Below, in pieces: positions 26,100 to 34,852 of a DNA stretch of 54,061 nt (position 1 is the first letter of the stretch; each line of letters starts with the position of its first letter). The translations under genes and the position numbers were made by a program. Source of the DNA: Chitinophagaceae bacterium UBA3961 (GTDB taxonomy: Bacteria > Bacteroidota > Bacteroidia > Chitinophagales > Chitinophagaceae); the NCBI GenBank assembly GCA_002385265.1, contig DGDD01000155.1, positions 1 through 54,061 on the forward strand. Direction: 5' to 3'. Under the pieces are notes generated by a model, which was not told the DNA's origin, did no database searches, and worked only from the letters and a program-made list of their open reading frames with translations.

Positions 26100-28600
26100 A
26101 ATGGTTTTTTCTTACCTAACAATCGCTGAGAATCTAGAAAGTAAATAAATCGTACGGTAATTTCATTTCCATGAGGTGTATTCCAAATTTCACCGGCATT
26201 CTGTGTGTATCCGGGGAACTTATTTTCATTGATAAAAAATTCGTAATCACGCGCTAACCAATTTTTCCATCCTACAATGAGTCGACTTCCCAATCTGAAA
26301 TCCCATGTGTAGAATACATCAAGATTAAACGCATTATAGTTGTAATTGTAGTCAGATGGATTGTAATCGAATCGTTCCGTCCAATAGCCATCAGGCTTCA
26401 CATTGTAAAAGTTAGTATTCTTGATTCTGTTCCAGAAGTGACGGGCGCGAAAACTCAGATTCATTCTTGACGTAAAGCTATAGGTTCCGGTTACCAAAGC
26501 AGTTGCATCCAAGTATTTTCTTCTTGCCAAAATAGGTGCACTGTTAAACGGATCTCTTAAAAATGAATATCCGAATTGACCATGATCCTCTCTTTTCTGG
26601 AAACTGGCAGAAACCGTAAATCGATCGCTGAATCGAAAGCGAGTTTCCAACATGGCTGAATAAAAAGGGTCATTAGGGTTAGGACTCTCGGCAAAACCCA
26701 AGTCCCAACTTACGTACAATCGCTTTCTACTATCTGAACTTCCGGTAGCACCAATAAAATAGTTTCGTGCTTTCTTCAACTTCACACGAGGCGTAGCACG
26801 AATATCGGAGGGTGTTTGTAATTCAAAAAAATCATTGAACCAAAATGGCTGCACTTCGGTGCTCAAGGTTAAATCCCAGAAATTTTTAAACACCACAAAA
26901 GCACTCGCCACCACCGAGGTTTTCTGATATTCGAAGGGTTTGTACAAATAACTCTGTTCAATACTGACTGAGTATGATTGATTTAGAAAGTACTTGTTGG
27001 CTTCGAAAATATTGTAGCTTCCTTTGAGTGTAGTTGCGTTTTCGTTGGGAGCATATAAAAAACCTAGATCGTTAGGATCGTATTGAGCGCTTTCAATATT
27101 GTTGGACAAACTGTACTGAAACTTGCCGCTTACTTTTCCTATTTCGATATAATTCTTGAAACCATCGTAGCCCCCATTCTCATCAAACACTTTGCTATAG
27201 CGTGGACTAAGTGTAATACCAAACTTATTGTTTTTATCATAGAAAGCCATGTCTACGCCGGTTACATTGGCGTCTCTTTGGTTTCCGTTTCGAATAACAT
27301 TAGTATTGGTGAATGTGATATAGGAACGATTTTTCAGGGCTTGATCGAAAACAATTACATTATAATTAGTGAGTGGTTCGGTTAATACCGAGGTGTCTTT
27401 TCCGCTTGAATTGTTACGAAGCTTCGCATATACGGGCTGTGTTACAGCATTGAATATTCCGATACCCAAATTATTCTTGGTTCTTCCTGAAAATTTTAAG
27501 GCGTTGTAAAGCTTCGTAACACTTGGGTTTTTAAGAATAGAATAACCCGAGAATGCACCTCCATTCACCGATTCATTTATTTCTTCAAACCGCGATGGCG
27601 TACTACCAACCCGTCGCGAATAAAACATTCCCGCTTTGTTGAAGAGTTCAGTTCCTTCGGTAAAAAAAGGCCGATTCTCTCGAAATTGTATTTCATAAGG
27701 AGAAATATTGTTCACCACGTTATCGGATATCACCTGACCAAAATCGGGGATCAGTGTTGCATCCAAGGTAAAACTTTCGCTGATTCCATATTTCACATCC
27801 ATGCCTCCGCTCGACAAGCGTTCCGTTAATCTTCCATTTGAAATGGTAGGCGTTTCACGATAGCCTCCACTTACATAAGGTGAAAAACTCAAACGAGGAG
27901 GTGGTAAAATATTATCGAGTCCTTGAAGATCCCCAAATTGATTGGCGAACCCACTTTGGTTAGGATTGACAGGATTCCAAAAAGATGCTTCGTTGTAGCG
28001 TTTTGAAAATCGAAGAAATTGAATACCCCAATCTTGAATTCTGGACTTTGGAAAACGAATGGCAAAATAAGGGATGCGAATTTCAACCACCCAACCATCT
28101 GCTTTCATGCTTACTTTACTATCCCAAACAGCATCCCAACTTACATCGCCATAACTGCCATAGGTGGTTGCGTATTGAGGCGACACCCTTGTGTCGGTTT
28201 GAACGTTTCTGGCGCTTACTTGAAATTGAAAGGCGTTCTGCCGATCCTTGTAAGTATCAAGAAAAACGGAGAAATAATCCACATTGGCATTGCTCTGATC
28301 GTCGCGAAGCGTGAACTGGCGCCGAATCTCATTTGGATCGTCGTACAAATATGCACCGATATAGATAGAGTTGTTATCGTATATTACTTTTACAATGGTC
28401 TTTGAAGAGGCAGGTTTACCAAAAATGGGAGTATTGGTGATAAAATCGGTGGCTATGGGAGCCGACTGCCACGCAGCATCGTCCAAGCTCCCGTCAATGA
28501 TGGGAGCTTGAGAAGATTTGATCGCTTGAATTGTTTTGGGCTGTGTCCAGCCAAACAACGAAGAACCTAATAACAATATTAAAAAAGAAAGAAATCTCAT
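26096..28600 (-). CDS. CBM9-like/DUF5916 outer-membrane protein
   Basis: An 834-aa exported protein. After the signal peptide (MRFLSFLILLLGSSLFGWTQ) comes a carbohydrate-binding family 9-like domain (residues about 25-220: IDGSLDDAAWQSAP, IYDNNSIYIGAYLYDD, DQSNANVDYFSVFLDTY). The rest is the DUF5916 region, beta-rich with many aromatic strands typical of an outer-membrane barrel. The family is common in Bacteroidota; function unknown, with binding of a surface carbohydrate being a guess. The frame opens at 28642, but the ATG at 28600 is where the signal peptide begins and sits 15 nt after a -7 box. Its stop overlaps the convergent trio operon by 4 nt. Confidence 0.9.
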   Translation of the reverse strand: MRFLSFLILLLGSSLFGWTQPKTIQAIKSSQAPIIDGSLDDAAWQSAPIATDFITNTPIFGKPASSKTIVKVIYDNNSIYIGAYLYDDPNEIRRQFTLRDDQSNANVDYFSVFLDTYKDRQNAFQFQVSARNVQTDTRVSPQYATTYGSYGDVSWDAVWDSKVSMKADGWVVEIRIPYFAIRFPKSRIQDWGIQFLRFSKRYNEASFWNPVNPNQSGFANQFGDLQGLDNILPPPRLSFSPYVSGGYRETPTISNGRLTERLSSGGMDVKYGISESFTLDATLIPDFGQVISDNVVNNISPYEIQFRENRPFFTEGTELFNKAGMFYSRRVGSTPSRFEEINESVNGGAFSGYSILKNPSVTKLYNALKFSGRTKNNLGIGIFNAVTQPVYAKLRNNSSGKDTSVLTEPLTNYNVIVFDQALKNRSYITFTNTNVIRNGNQRDANVTGVDMAFYDKNNKFGITLSPRYSKVFDENGGYDGFKNYIEIGKVSGKFQYSLSNNIESAQYDPNDLGFLYAPNENATTLKGSYNIFEANKYFLNQSYSVSIEQSYLYKPFEYQKTSVVASAFVVFKNFWDLTLSTEVQPFWFNDFFELQTPSDIRATPRVKLKKARNYFIGATGSSDSRKRLYVSWDLGFAESPNPNDPFYSAMLETRFRFSDRFTVSASFQKREDHGQFGYSFLRDPFNSAPILARRKYLDATALVTGTYSFTSRMNLSFRARHFWNRIKNTNFYNVKPDGYWTERFDYNPSDYNYNYNAFNLDVFYTWDFRLGSRLIVGWKNWLARDYEFFINENKFPGYTQNAGEIWNTPHGNEITVRFIYFLDSQRLLGKKKPF

Positions 28601-28615
28601 GCAGTCTGGTATCAA

Positions 28616-28623
28616 CAAAAATA
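28616..28623 (-). promoter_or_regulatory. -7 box for the CBM9/DUF5916 gene
   Basis: On the minus strand TATTTTTG matches TAnnTTTG. A TTG 17 nt upstream (in the right arm of the neighbouring hairpin) is a possible -33 element. Confidence 0.5.
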
Positions 28624-28633
28624 ACAGAAAAGC

Positions 28634-28686
28634 AAATGCCAACCATTGGTAAAATTACGGTCGTAATTCCCCATCGGTTGGCATTT
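28634..28686 (-). terminator. Large hairpin after the XRE-S24 gene with inner palindrome
   Basis: Arms AAATGCCAACC (28634-28644) and GGTTGGCATTT (28676-28686) are perfect 11-bp complements. Inside lies AATTACG-GT-CGTAATT (28653-28668), a second perfect palindrome. On the minus strand the structure follows the repressor stop (28714) and is followed by a T-rich stretch, so termination is the simplest role. The inner palindrome could also be a repressor operator. Confidence 0.65.
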
Positions 28687-28713
28687 ATCAGAAGTTTAAC
28701 GCTCTTGAGGTGA

Positions 28714-29463
28714 CTAGTTTACCTTCTTTTTGAGCTGATTTACTTGTTGGTGCAGATCGCTCACCAAACTTGCCAATTGATTCACATCCCAACGTTGCTG
28801 AGTATTCGCCTTACTTATCACCAAATTGGCTTTCCACAATTCAACAATATCCTCTGCGTCTACTTGGTAAGGTTGATAGTCCGGATTATCGCTCACCAAA
28901 GTCAGTTTGGTTCTAATTTTATTGTTTTTGATTACACGCTTGTACACGATTCCTTCTTTGCGCGAAATCACAATATAGGTGTTGTTCGGGCGAACATCGT
29001 CCACATCTTCTACCCGCTCTCCAACAATTACAGAACCACTAGGCGTGGGAAGCATCGAATCTCCGATTATTTCAAAAGCTCGGTAAGTACCCGGTGCCAA
29101 CATGGGTAGTGTGAAAGTATTCAACTCATCCAAGAAGGCGGGATCAGCATAACCTGCCAAATATCCGGCCGCTGCTTTTACAGGCACCATCATGATTTCA
29201 TTGGTACCAGAACTCATTTTCTGTGTTCTTCTACGCGCCAAATAACTTCCTCCCGAATCCGACAAATCCTTCAACAACAATTCATCTAAGGAGAGCTTAA
29301 AAATATCTCCAACTATTTCCAACACCTCAATTCTAGGTTCTGCTCTCTCTTCCTCATACGCCCCTAATAAAGAACGTTTGATGTTCAACTTTATAGCAAA
29401 CTCCTCTTGAGTCAACCCCCTCAGTTTACGCAAATAGCGAAGATTTCTACCGGCAATAGACAT
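28714..29463 (-). CDS. XRE-family repressor with S24 autoprotease domain (LexA/CI-like)
   Basis: A 249-aa regulator. The N-terminal helix-turn-helix is LRKLRGLTQEEFAIKLNIKRSLLGAYEEERAEP-like (about 7-43). The C-terminal S24 domain has the cleavage-type Ala99-Gly100, nucleophile Ser136 in GDSM and general-base Lys175 in YKR. The spacings (37 and 39 residues) are close to those of LexA, so RecA-stimulated self-cleavage is plausible. A short coiled coil (VSDLHQQVNQLKKKV) ends the protein. Such repressors usually control SOS/mutagenesis genes or their own promoter; no polymerase gene is adjacent. The promoter region upstream runs into the polypyrimidine tract; a TTG-N18-TATTTTCG pair on the minus strand is a candidate promoter. 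Confidence 0.9.
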   Translation of the reverse strand: MSIAGRNLRYLRKLRGLTQEEFAIKLNIKRSLLGAYEEERAEPRIEVLEIVGDIFKLSLDELLLKDLSDSGGSYLARRRTQKMSSGTNEIMMVPVKAAAGYLAGYADPAFLDELNTFTLPMLAPGTYRAFEIIGDSMLPTPSGSVIVGERVEDVDDVRPNNTYIVISRKEGIVYKRVIKNNKIRTKLTLVSDNPDYQPYQVDAEDIVELWKANLVISKANTQQRWDVNQLASLVSDLHQQVNQLKKKVN

Positions 29464-29539
29464 AAACTAATAATTTTAGCGAAAATACTAACTAATTTAA
29501 CACGACAAAAAAATATTTTTCCTAGGTATTTGCCCGTTA
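29464..29539. other. Probable promoter region of the XRE-S24 gene
   Basis: AT-rich sequence directly upstream of the repressor ATG. On the minus strand it contains TTGTCG, then 18 nt later TATTTTCG, a plausible variant of the phylum's promoter. Nothing else is recognised. Confidence 0.4.
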
Positions 29540-29820
29540 GTCTTCCTCGCCTCTTGCATTTCCCCTTCTTCCTCCCCCTCTTCTTTCTTTGTATTTCCTC
29601 GTTCCTCTCATCCTCGTCTCCTCATTCCTGTATTCCCCCTGTTCCTCCCCCTCTTCTTTCTCTGTATTTCCTCACTTCCCGCATCCTCGTTTCCTCTCAT
29701 CCTCGTTTCCTCGTTCCTGTATCTCCCCCTTGTTCCTCCCCCTCATCTTTCTGTATTTCCTCGCTTCCTCGCTCCTCGCTTCCTCGTTTCCCGTATTCCT
29801 CCTTTTTCCCTATCTTCATT
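29540..29820. repeat. Polypyrimidine tract with three degenerate 73-91 bp repeats
   Basis: About 280 bp of the plus strand are almost entirely C and T. The word TTCCTCCCCCTC recurs at 29569, 29642 and 29733, each time followed by (T/A)TCTTTCT and TGTATTTCCTC, so the tract consists of imperfect copies 73 and 91 bp apart, filled with CCTCG/TTCCTCG words. Stop codons cannot occur in pure pyrimidine sequence, so the long open frames through it are meaningless. It separates the repressor promoter from the ATP-grasp-like gene. Confidence 0.85.
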
Positions 29821-29837
29821 TCAAAGAAATTCCCATC

Positions 29838-31037
29838 ATGATTCTGGCTATTCGAAAATCGTTTAATGCAGCTTTTACAGAAGAAAAGTATCAGAATTTT
29901 TTAAAGAATTTGAACGCCCCACATCCGGGCGCTATAGAGTTCCGAGTTGCTGAAACGCCGGTATTTATTGACAAAGCTTTTACAAAGAAAATGATGGATG
30001 CCTGTGAAAGTATTGTAGACATCATCACCGATCCCAATTTTAAAAACTATACCAATCGAGCCATCCCCAAAACAGATACGGTTCCCAATGAAACGAATCT
30101 GGCAGAAATGATTGCATTTGATTTTGGCATCTGTATCAACGATAAAAACGAATTAGAGCCTCAACTCATCGAAATGCAAGGGTTTCCAACCTTACTAGGG
30201 TTCCAAGTGCATTTCAATGAAGCTGTCTTCCAATCGTACGACCTGCCTTCCAATTTCACCCCTTACTTGAGCGGCTATGATAAAGAATCATACTTGAAAG
30301 ATTTTAAAGAAATTGTAATTGGAAAACATCAACCGGAAGAGGTAATTCTATTGGAAATAAAACCTCATGAACAAAAAACGCGGGTTGATTTCTATTGTAC
30401 ACAAGACTATTTAGGTATCCAACCGGTTTGCATTACAGAAGTGATCACAGAAGGAAAAGATCTTTACTATATCAACGAAAAAACCGGATTGAAAACTTCT
30501 ATTAAGCGTATATACAACCGCGTAATTTTCGACGATCTGCATGCACAAGTTCCCAATTTGGGTTCTTATCTTGATCTTACGAAAGAATGGAATGTTGAAT
30601 GGGTACCCCATCCCAATTGGTTCTACAGAATTAGTAAGTTCACGCTGCCCTTCATAGATCACCCCTATGTTCCTAAAACTTCTTTCTTGAATGAGATCAA
30701 GAAAGTACCGAAAGACTTAGAGAATTATGTATTGAAACCACTGTTCTCGTTTGCAGGGCAGGGAGTAGTTATTGACGTTACCCCGGCTGATATCGAAAAA
30801 ATAACCGATCCGGAAAATTGGATCTTACAAAAGAAAGTAAACTATGCAGCCATAGTTGAAACACCCGATGAGCCTGCAAAAGCAGAAATACGTGTCATTT
30901 ATCTATGGAATGAAAAATGGGCTCGCCCAAAAGCTGCTATTAACCTAGCACGCTTAAGTAAAGGTAAAATGATCGGTGTTCGCTATAACAAAGACAAAGA
31001 ATGGGTGGGTGGCTCTATTTGTTTGTTCGAAGTTTAG
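29838..31037 (+). CDS. Orphan protein with ATP-grasp-like C-terminal half
   Basis: A 399-aa cytoplasmic protein starting MILAIRKSFNAAFTEEKY. I do not recognise a named family. The C-terminal half resembles an ATP-grasp fold: YVLKPLFSFAGQGVVI (nucleotide-binding lysine and glycine-rich loop), WILQKKV, AEIRVIYLW, and INLARLSKGKMIGVRYNKD near the metal-binding end. Earlier, ELEPQLIEMQGFPTLLGFQ resembles the substrate-binding part of glutathionylspermidine-synthase-like enzymes. A carboxylate-amine ligase role is an inference. The frame is open for 83 more codons upstream only because it crosses the stop-free polypyrimidine tract; the ATG at 29838 is the sensible start. Its stop shares TTAG (31034-31037) with the convergent lipoprotein gene. 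Confidence 0.65.
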   Translation: MILAIRKSFNAAFTEEKYQNFLKNLNAPHPGAIEFRVAETPVFIDKAFTKKMMDACESIVDIITDPNFKNYTNRAIPKTDTVPNETNLAEMIAFDFGICINDKNELEPQLIEMQGFPTLLGFQVHFNEAVFQSYDLPSNFTPYLSGYDKESYLKDFKEIVIGKHQPEEVILLEIKPHEQKTRVDFYCTQDYLGIQPVCITEVITEGKDLYYINEKTGLKTSIKRIYNRVIFDDLHAQVPNLGSYLDLTKEWNVEWVPHPNWFYRISKFTLPFIDHPYVPKTSFLNEIKKVPKDLENYVLKPLFSFAGQGVVIDVTPADIEKITDPENWILQKKVNYAAIVETPDEPAKAEIRVIYLWNEKWARPKAAINLARLSKGKMIGVRYNKDKEWVGGSICLFEV

Positions 31038-31720
31038 TTGTGGACCACCATCGACAAAACCAAGGGAGTAGTTCCACTGGCACTTAACCCAGACATATAA
31101 AGAGTATAAATTTTACCTGCCTCTAAGGTGAATCCGCCTGCCGTTAATAAGGTTGTTCCAGCTCCATTCACTTTCGCTTGAAAAGTATAGGTGCCAGGAT
31201 CTATAGTACTAAATCCAGAATTGGAAGAGGCCGTTGTTGCATTTTCAAAACTTCTTGCCGTATAAAGTCGCGTATAAGTTCCACTCACCAAGGTTCCAAA
31301 ATCAAGTAATGGCGCATCAGGACATAATTGAAAAAAACGAATGGCCGCCTTATTAGATCCGGGTGAAGAAATATTGTCTTGAACAGCAAATACCTGCAAA
31401 GAACTCGTTCTTCCGTAAACAATCATGGTTTGATTAATATTGGCCGCAGTAGTTAAATTCACATCGAACAACGATGTAGTAGTACCCGCACTAGGAAAAT
31501 TCATAACATGTGAGCCCTCTGCTAAGGGTAGGTAACCTGAAGCGTCTTCGTAACCAAGATTAGATATAAATTTTGAACCATCCATATAAACATCAACGGG
31601 ACCAAAACCCGCCGAAGCGTTCACTACTTGAAATTGACCTACTCCGGTTGATGATTTTTTACTGCAAGCTCCTAAGCCTACTATAAGCAATAGGGCTACA
31701 AAAATGGATAGTTTTTTCAT
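31034..31720 (-). CDS. DUF4397 domain lipoprotein
   Basis: A 228-aa lipoprotein with lipobox GLGAC (Cys about 19). The mature part has two DUF4397-type beta-sandwich units: FQVVNASAGFGPVDVYMDG and later AAIRFFQLCPDAPLLDFG, ending with FTLEAGKIYTLYMSG. DUF4397 proteins are found on the surface of Bacteroidota and other phyla; function unknown. It is the only gene in its transcript as far as visible, separated from the SPFH gene by a strong hairpin, and it ends overlapping the convergent ATP-grasp-like gene by 4 nt. Confidence 0.85.
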   Translation of the reverse strand: MKKLSIFVALLLIVGLGACSKKSSTGVGQFQVVNASAGFGPVDVYMDGSKFISNLGYEDASGYLPLAEGSHVMNFPSAGTTTSLFDVNLTTAANINQTMIVYGRTSSLQVFAVQDNISSPGSNKAAIRFFQLCPDAPLLDFGTLVSGTYTRLYTARSFENATTASSNSGFSTIDPGTYTFQAKVNGAGTTLLTAGGFTLEAGKIYTLYMSGLSASGTTPLVLSMVVHN

Positions 31721-31816
31721 GGCGTAAACAAATTAACAATAAACAAAATGAGATTGGTTTCTCAACTTACTACGTTTAAAACCCTGTTTTCGTTGGCTCT
31801 TGTAACTAAATTAAAC

Positions 31817-31862
31817 TAAGAAGATCCAAACGATTCTTCTTCAAAACATCTGGATCTTCTTA
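31817..31862 (-). terminator. Intrinsic terminator after the SPFH gene
   Basis: TAAGAAGATCCA (31817-31828) and TGGATCTTCTTA (31851-31862) form a perfect 12-bp stem around a 22-nt loop, 10 nt past the SPFH stop on the minus strand, followed there by GTTTAATTT. Confidence 0.7.
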
Positions 31863-31872
31863 AAATTGATTT

Positions 31873-32811
31873 CTATTTCTGAATACTGTTGTTAGATTTC
31901 ATCTCTAACATACCCATAATTTGTTGCATTGTTTTCTGCATTCCTTCACTACTACCATCCAAGAAAATGATATTCCCCTTTCCAACTTCTGCAAAATTCT
32001 TAATGGCCTCTGTCCACATACTGAACAAAATTACATTGGTATCCAAATTCGCTTGCTTCATTTGTTCAGCAGCCTGACTCATACCACGTGCTACTTCTTC
32101 ACGGAACAAAGCCACACCCTGACCTCTCAACTGTGCTGCCGATTTCTCCGCTTCAGCAGAGATCTTGATCGCATTACCTTCTGCTTCGGCAGCCTTGGTT
32201 TTTGTGATCAATAAAGCCTGACCTTCGTTTTCTGCGGCCGCTTTCAAGTTATTAGAAGCCACTACGCGACTCATAGAATCCATAATAGCTTGATCGAACG
32301 TAATATCGTTGATCTGAAGATCCATCAAATGATAACCCCAATCTTCCAACAAATGATCGATTTGTTCTTTTACATACTCTACAATTTCTTTACGCAGTCC
32401 GAGAATTTCAGCTTGCTTTTTTGTTGCCACAAAGGAACGAATGGTACCTTCAATGGTTCTGGTTAACGCCTGCATAAAATCGCGTTCACCTATAAATTTA
32501 AAAGCTACTCTTTTGATGGTTTCTTCATCGGCATTTTGAACGGCATAGAGGAGCATGCTTTTGAAATATACATTCGCTTGGTCTGCTGTAACGGCTTGAA
32601 ATTCCATCTCAACAGAACGGTTTTGAATACTGATCTTTTTGTAGATCTGCTCAACAAAGGGAATCATGAGTCGAAGACCCGGACGCAAAATACGTTGATA
32701 TCTTCCGAATACGGTTACTACTCCAATTGATCCCTGATTGATGGTTTTGAGACCCATAAACAGTATGAGTACTGCTACGATGTAATACCAGTTATGAACA
32801 AGAACATCCAT
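31873..32811 (-). CDS. SPFH/band 7 family membrane protein (stomatin-like)
   Basis: A 312-aa protein with an N-terminal membrane segment (YYIVAVLILFMGLKTI, about 8-23) followed by the SPFH core: GSIGVVTVFGRYQRILRPGLRLMIPFVEQIYK, RSVEMEFQAVTADQANV and the long helical region rich in AEAEGNAIKISAEAEKSAAQL, which forms a coiled coil for oligomerisation. Stomatin-like proteins assemble into ring or cage structures on membranes and modulate proteases or channels; the partner is often an NfeD protein, which is not adjacent here. The gene lies between pepT and a terminator and is probably expressed alone. Confidence 0.93.
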   Translation of the reverse strand: MDVLVHNWYYIVAVLILFMGLKTINQGSIGVVTVFGRYQRILRPGLRLMIPFVEQIYKKISIQNRSVEMEFQAVTADQANVYFKSMLLYAVQNADEETIKRVAFKFIGERDFMQALTRTIEGTIRSFVATKKQAEILGLRKEIVEYVKEQIDHLLEDWGYHLMDLQINDITFDQAIMDSMSRVVASNNLKAAAENEGQALLITKTKAAEAEGNAIKISAEAEKSAAQLRGQGVALFREEVARGMSQAAEQMKQANLDTNVILFSMWTEAIKNFAEVGKGNIIFLDGSSEGMQKTMQQIMGMLEMKSNNSIQK

Positions 32812-32873
32812 GGCAATTTATTTTTATTGAAAGTAAGACAAAAATGGCAAATCGGGCTACCCGCAACTGGGTA

Positions 32874-34121
32874 TTACACCAATGGTTCAATACTTAGTGC
32901 CAAACGAACCCCTACTTCAACGGATTTTTGCATATCCTGCACACTTACATACTCATGCTTGCCATGCAAAGCCATTTCTCCGGTAAAAATATTTGGGCAA
33001 GGCAAACCCATAAAACTAAGTCGAGCTCCATCTGTTCCCCCGCGAATAGGTTCTATTCTTAATTCCAGTCCTGAATCTTTAATTGCTTTTTCCGCATAGG
33101 CAATAACGTGGGGATGCTGATCCAGCACATCTTTCATGTTGCGATACTGCTCTTTCACTGTGAAACTGGCCCTTCCGCCCGGAAAAGCCTCCAATGTTTC
33201 CTCGAGCTTATCCTTCAAGAACTGCTCATAAGCCGCCAACTTAGCTGTAATAAAATCACGAATAATAAACCTCAATGTTACCTTTTCTGCTATTCCCTCC
33301 ATTTGAACAGGATGCACAAAGCCGTACCTGCCTTCAGTTGACTCAGGCGACAGCTCGCCTTTGGGCAAGCGCTCCAAAAAATCGGCGGCCATTTTAATGG
33401 CATTTACCAATTTATCTTTCGCCGCACCGGGGTGTGCACTCACACCAAACAATTCAATAGTTACACCGTCGGCCGAAAAATTCTCGTATTCAAATGCGCC
33501 TCTTTCGCCACCATCGAATGTGTAGCCAAAATCGGCACCCAGCTTCTGTATGTCTAATTTATCAACGCCTCTTCCTACTTCTTCATCCGGAGTAAACAAA
33601 ATGCGAATAGCTCCGTGTTCCAATTCCGGATGCTGCATGAAATAACGCGCGATGTCCATTATAATGGCCACGCCTGCTTTATTGTCGGCTCCAAGTAGGG
33701 TTGTACCGGAAGCAGTTATGATGGTATCACCAATGCGTTCCTTTAAGTAGGGATGCTCGTTTACTGTGATCACTTGCAATTCATCATCGGGTAGTACAAT
33801 AGCGGAACCATCATAGTTTTCGTGCACAATCGGTTTTACGCCGCTGCCACTGCAGTCGGGAGCTGTATCCATATGTGAGCAGTAACAGATCACCGGATAC
33901 TTTTTGGAACCACTAGCGGGAATGGTGGCCATTACATAACCGTATTCATCCATTTCTGCATCTTGCAAGCCTAATTCTTTTAATTCAGTAACAAGAATGC
34001 GTGCCAAATCTTTTTGCTTTTCAGTAGAAGGAAAAGCAGTGGCATTGGGATCACTTTGTGTGTCTATTTGAACATAACGAAGAAAGCGTTCTTGAACTGA
34101 AAATGAATAATCGTTGAACAT
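32874..34121 (-). CDS. pepT: Peptidase T (tripeptide aminopeptidase)
   Basis: A 415-aa M20-family zinc aminopeptidase that removes the N-terminal residue of tripeptides in the cytoplasm. Visible motifs: CSHMDTAPD (His83, Asp85), GTTLLGADNKAG (bridging Asp), FTPDEEVGRG (catalytic Glu pair), FGVSAHPGAAK (dimerisation-domain His) and IRGGTDGARLSFMGLPCPNIF with the later HGKHEYV metal-ligand region. Length is normal for PepT. It sits downstream of the FKBP gene but is separated from it by an intrinsic terminator, so it likely has its own promoter. Confidence 0.96.
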   Translation of the reverse strand: MFNDYSFSVQERFLRYVQIDTQSDPNATAFPSTEKQKDLARILVTELKELGLQDAEMDEYGYVMATIPASGSKKYPVICYCSHMDTAPDCSGSGVKPIVHENYDGSAIVLPDDELQVITVNEHPYLKERIGDTIITASGTTLLGADNKAGVAIIMDIARYFMQHPELEHGAIRILFTPDEEVGRGVDKLDIQKLGADFGYTFDGGERGAFEYENFSADGVTIELFGVSAHPGAAKDKLVNAIKMAADFLERLPKGELSPESTEGRYGFVHPVQMEGIAEKVTLRFIIRDFITAKLAAYEQFLKDKLEETLEAFPGGRASFTVKEQYRNMKDVLDQHPHVIAYAEKAIKDSGLELRIEPIRGGTDGARLSFMGLPCPNIFTGEMALHGKHEYVSVQDMQKSVEVGVRLALSIEPLV

Positions 34122-34154
34122 AGAGAATGTAATATTGCCGTAAATTATAAAAAA

Positions 34155-34172
34155 AATCCCCTTTCGGGGATT
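34155..34172 (-). terminator. Intrinsic terminator after the FKBP gene
   Basis: AATCCCC-TTTC-GGGGATT, a compact GC stem with a 4-nt loop, is followed on the minus strand by a run of eight T. It ends transcription from the FKBP isomerase gene (stop at 34201). Confidence 0.92.
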
Positions 34173-34200
34173 CTATAAAAATTGTTCGTTAAGCTTTGTA

Positions 34201-34656
34201 TTAAGGCATAATGATCAAAGGACTGCCACCTTTGATTTCCACCAATTCCAAGTCAAAAATCAAATCTTGACCGGCTAAAGGATGGTTCGCATCCAAAATC
34301 ACAACTTCTTCTTTGATTTCAGCAATCACCACTTGAACAGGATGACCTTGAGCTGTAGTCATGGTTAAGGGCATGCCTACTTCAGGTTTCATATCGGGTG
34401 GGAATTGATTCAAAGGAAACTCCACCATGTATTCTGCACTTTTCGGACCATATGCTTGATCTGCAGGAATGTGAATGGTTTTCTTTTCTCCAATTGTCAT
34501 ACCGGTAACACCATTATCGAAGCCTGGAATCACCATTCCACTGCCCACTTCAAATTCCAAAGGCTCACGACCTTGAGAACTGTCAAATGTTTCACCGCTT
34601 ACGAGACGTCCATGATAATGCACTTTAATGGTATCGCCGCTTTTTACTTGTTGCAT
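34201..34656 (-). CDS. FKBP-type peptidyl-prolyl isomerase (SlyD-like)
   Basis: A 151-aa cis-trans prolyl isomerase/chaperone. The FKBP core is split by an insert-in-flap domain as in SlyD: VHYHGRLVSGETFDSSQGREPLEFEVG, VIPGFDNGVTGMTIGEKKTIHIPADQAYG, then the insert (FPPDMKPEVGMPLTM through VVILDANHPLAGQDL) and the final strand IFDLELVEI. The His/Cys-rich nickel-binding tail of E. coli SlyD is absent. It acts in the cytoplasm on folding intermediates. Monocistronic, with a clear terminator. Confidence 0.94.
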   Translation of the reverse strand: MQQVKSGDTIKVHYHGRLVSGETFDSSQGREPLEFEVGSGMVIPGFDNGVTGMTIGEKKTIHIPADQAYGPKSAEYMVEFPLNQFPPDMKPEVGMPLTMTTAQGHPVQVVIAEIKEEVVILDANHPLAGQDLIFDLELVEIKGGSPLIIMP

Positions 34657-34852
34657 GTTTAATTTTTTTATTAATCAGAATGAGACTCTCCATCAAAGCG
34701 AAAAAGAATGCATAATCCGTCTCCGTTTACCGGGAAGTCAGGCTGCAAGGTAGGCCATAAAATCGGTTTTAGACACAAAAGTTTTCCCAAAAAACCCGCC
34801 CCTGCACCCAATGTGCAAAGTTTTTATGACCTTTGAGTTTCAAAGATTTAGC

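Noticed and set aside
29540..29820. CRISPR-like array suggested by the repeating CT units
   Set aside because: Copies are imperfect, spacing varies (73 and 91 bp), there are no unique spacers and no cas genes.
29589..29837. 83-codon N-terminal extension of the ATP-grasp-like gene through the CT tract
   Set aside because: Pure pyrimidine sequence contains no stop codons, so the open frame is automatic. The protein would start with a Ser/Phe/Pro-rich string unlike any coding sequence here; ATG 29838 is preferred.
34811..34852. Upstream start for NamZ at 34811
   Set aside because: It adds a segment (CKVFMTFEFQRFS) before the signal peptide; the ATG at 34853 gives a standard export signal.
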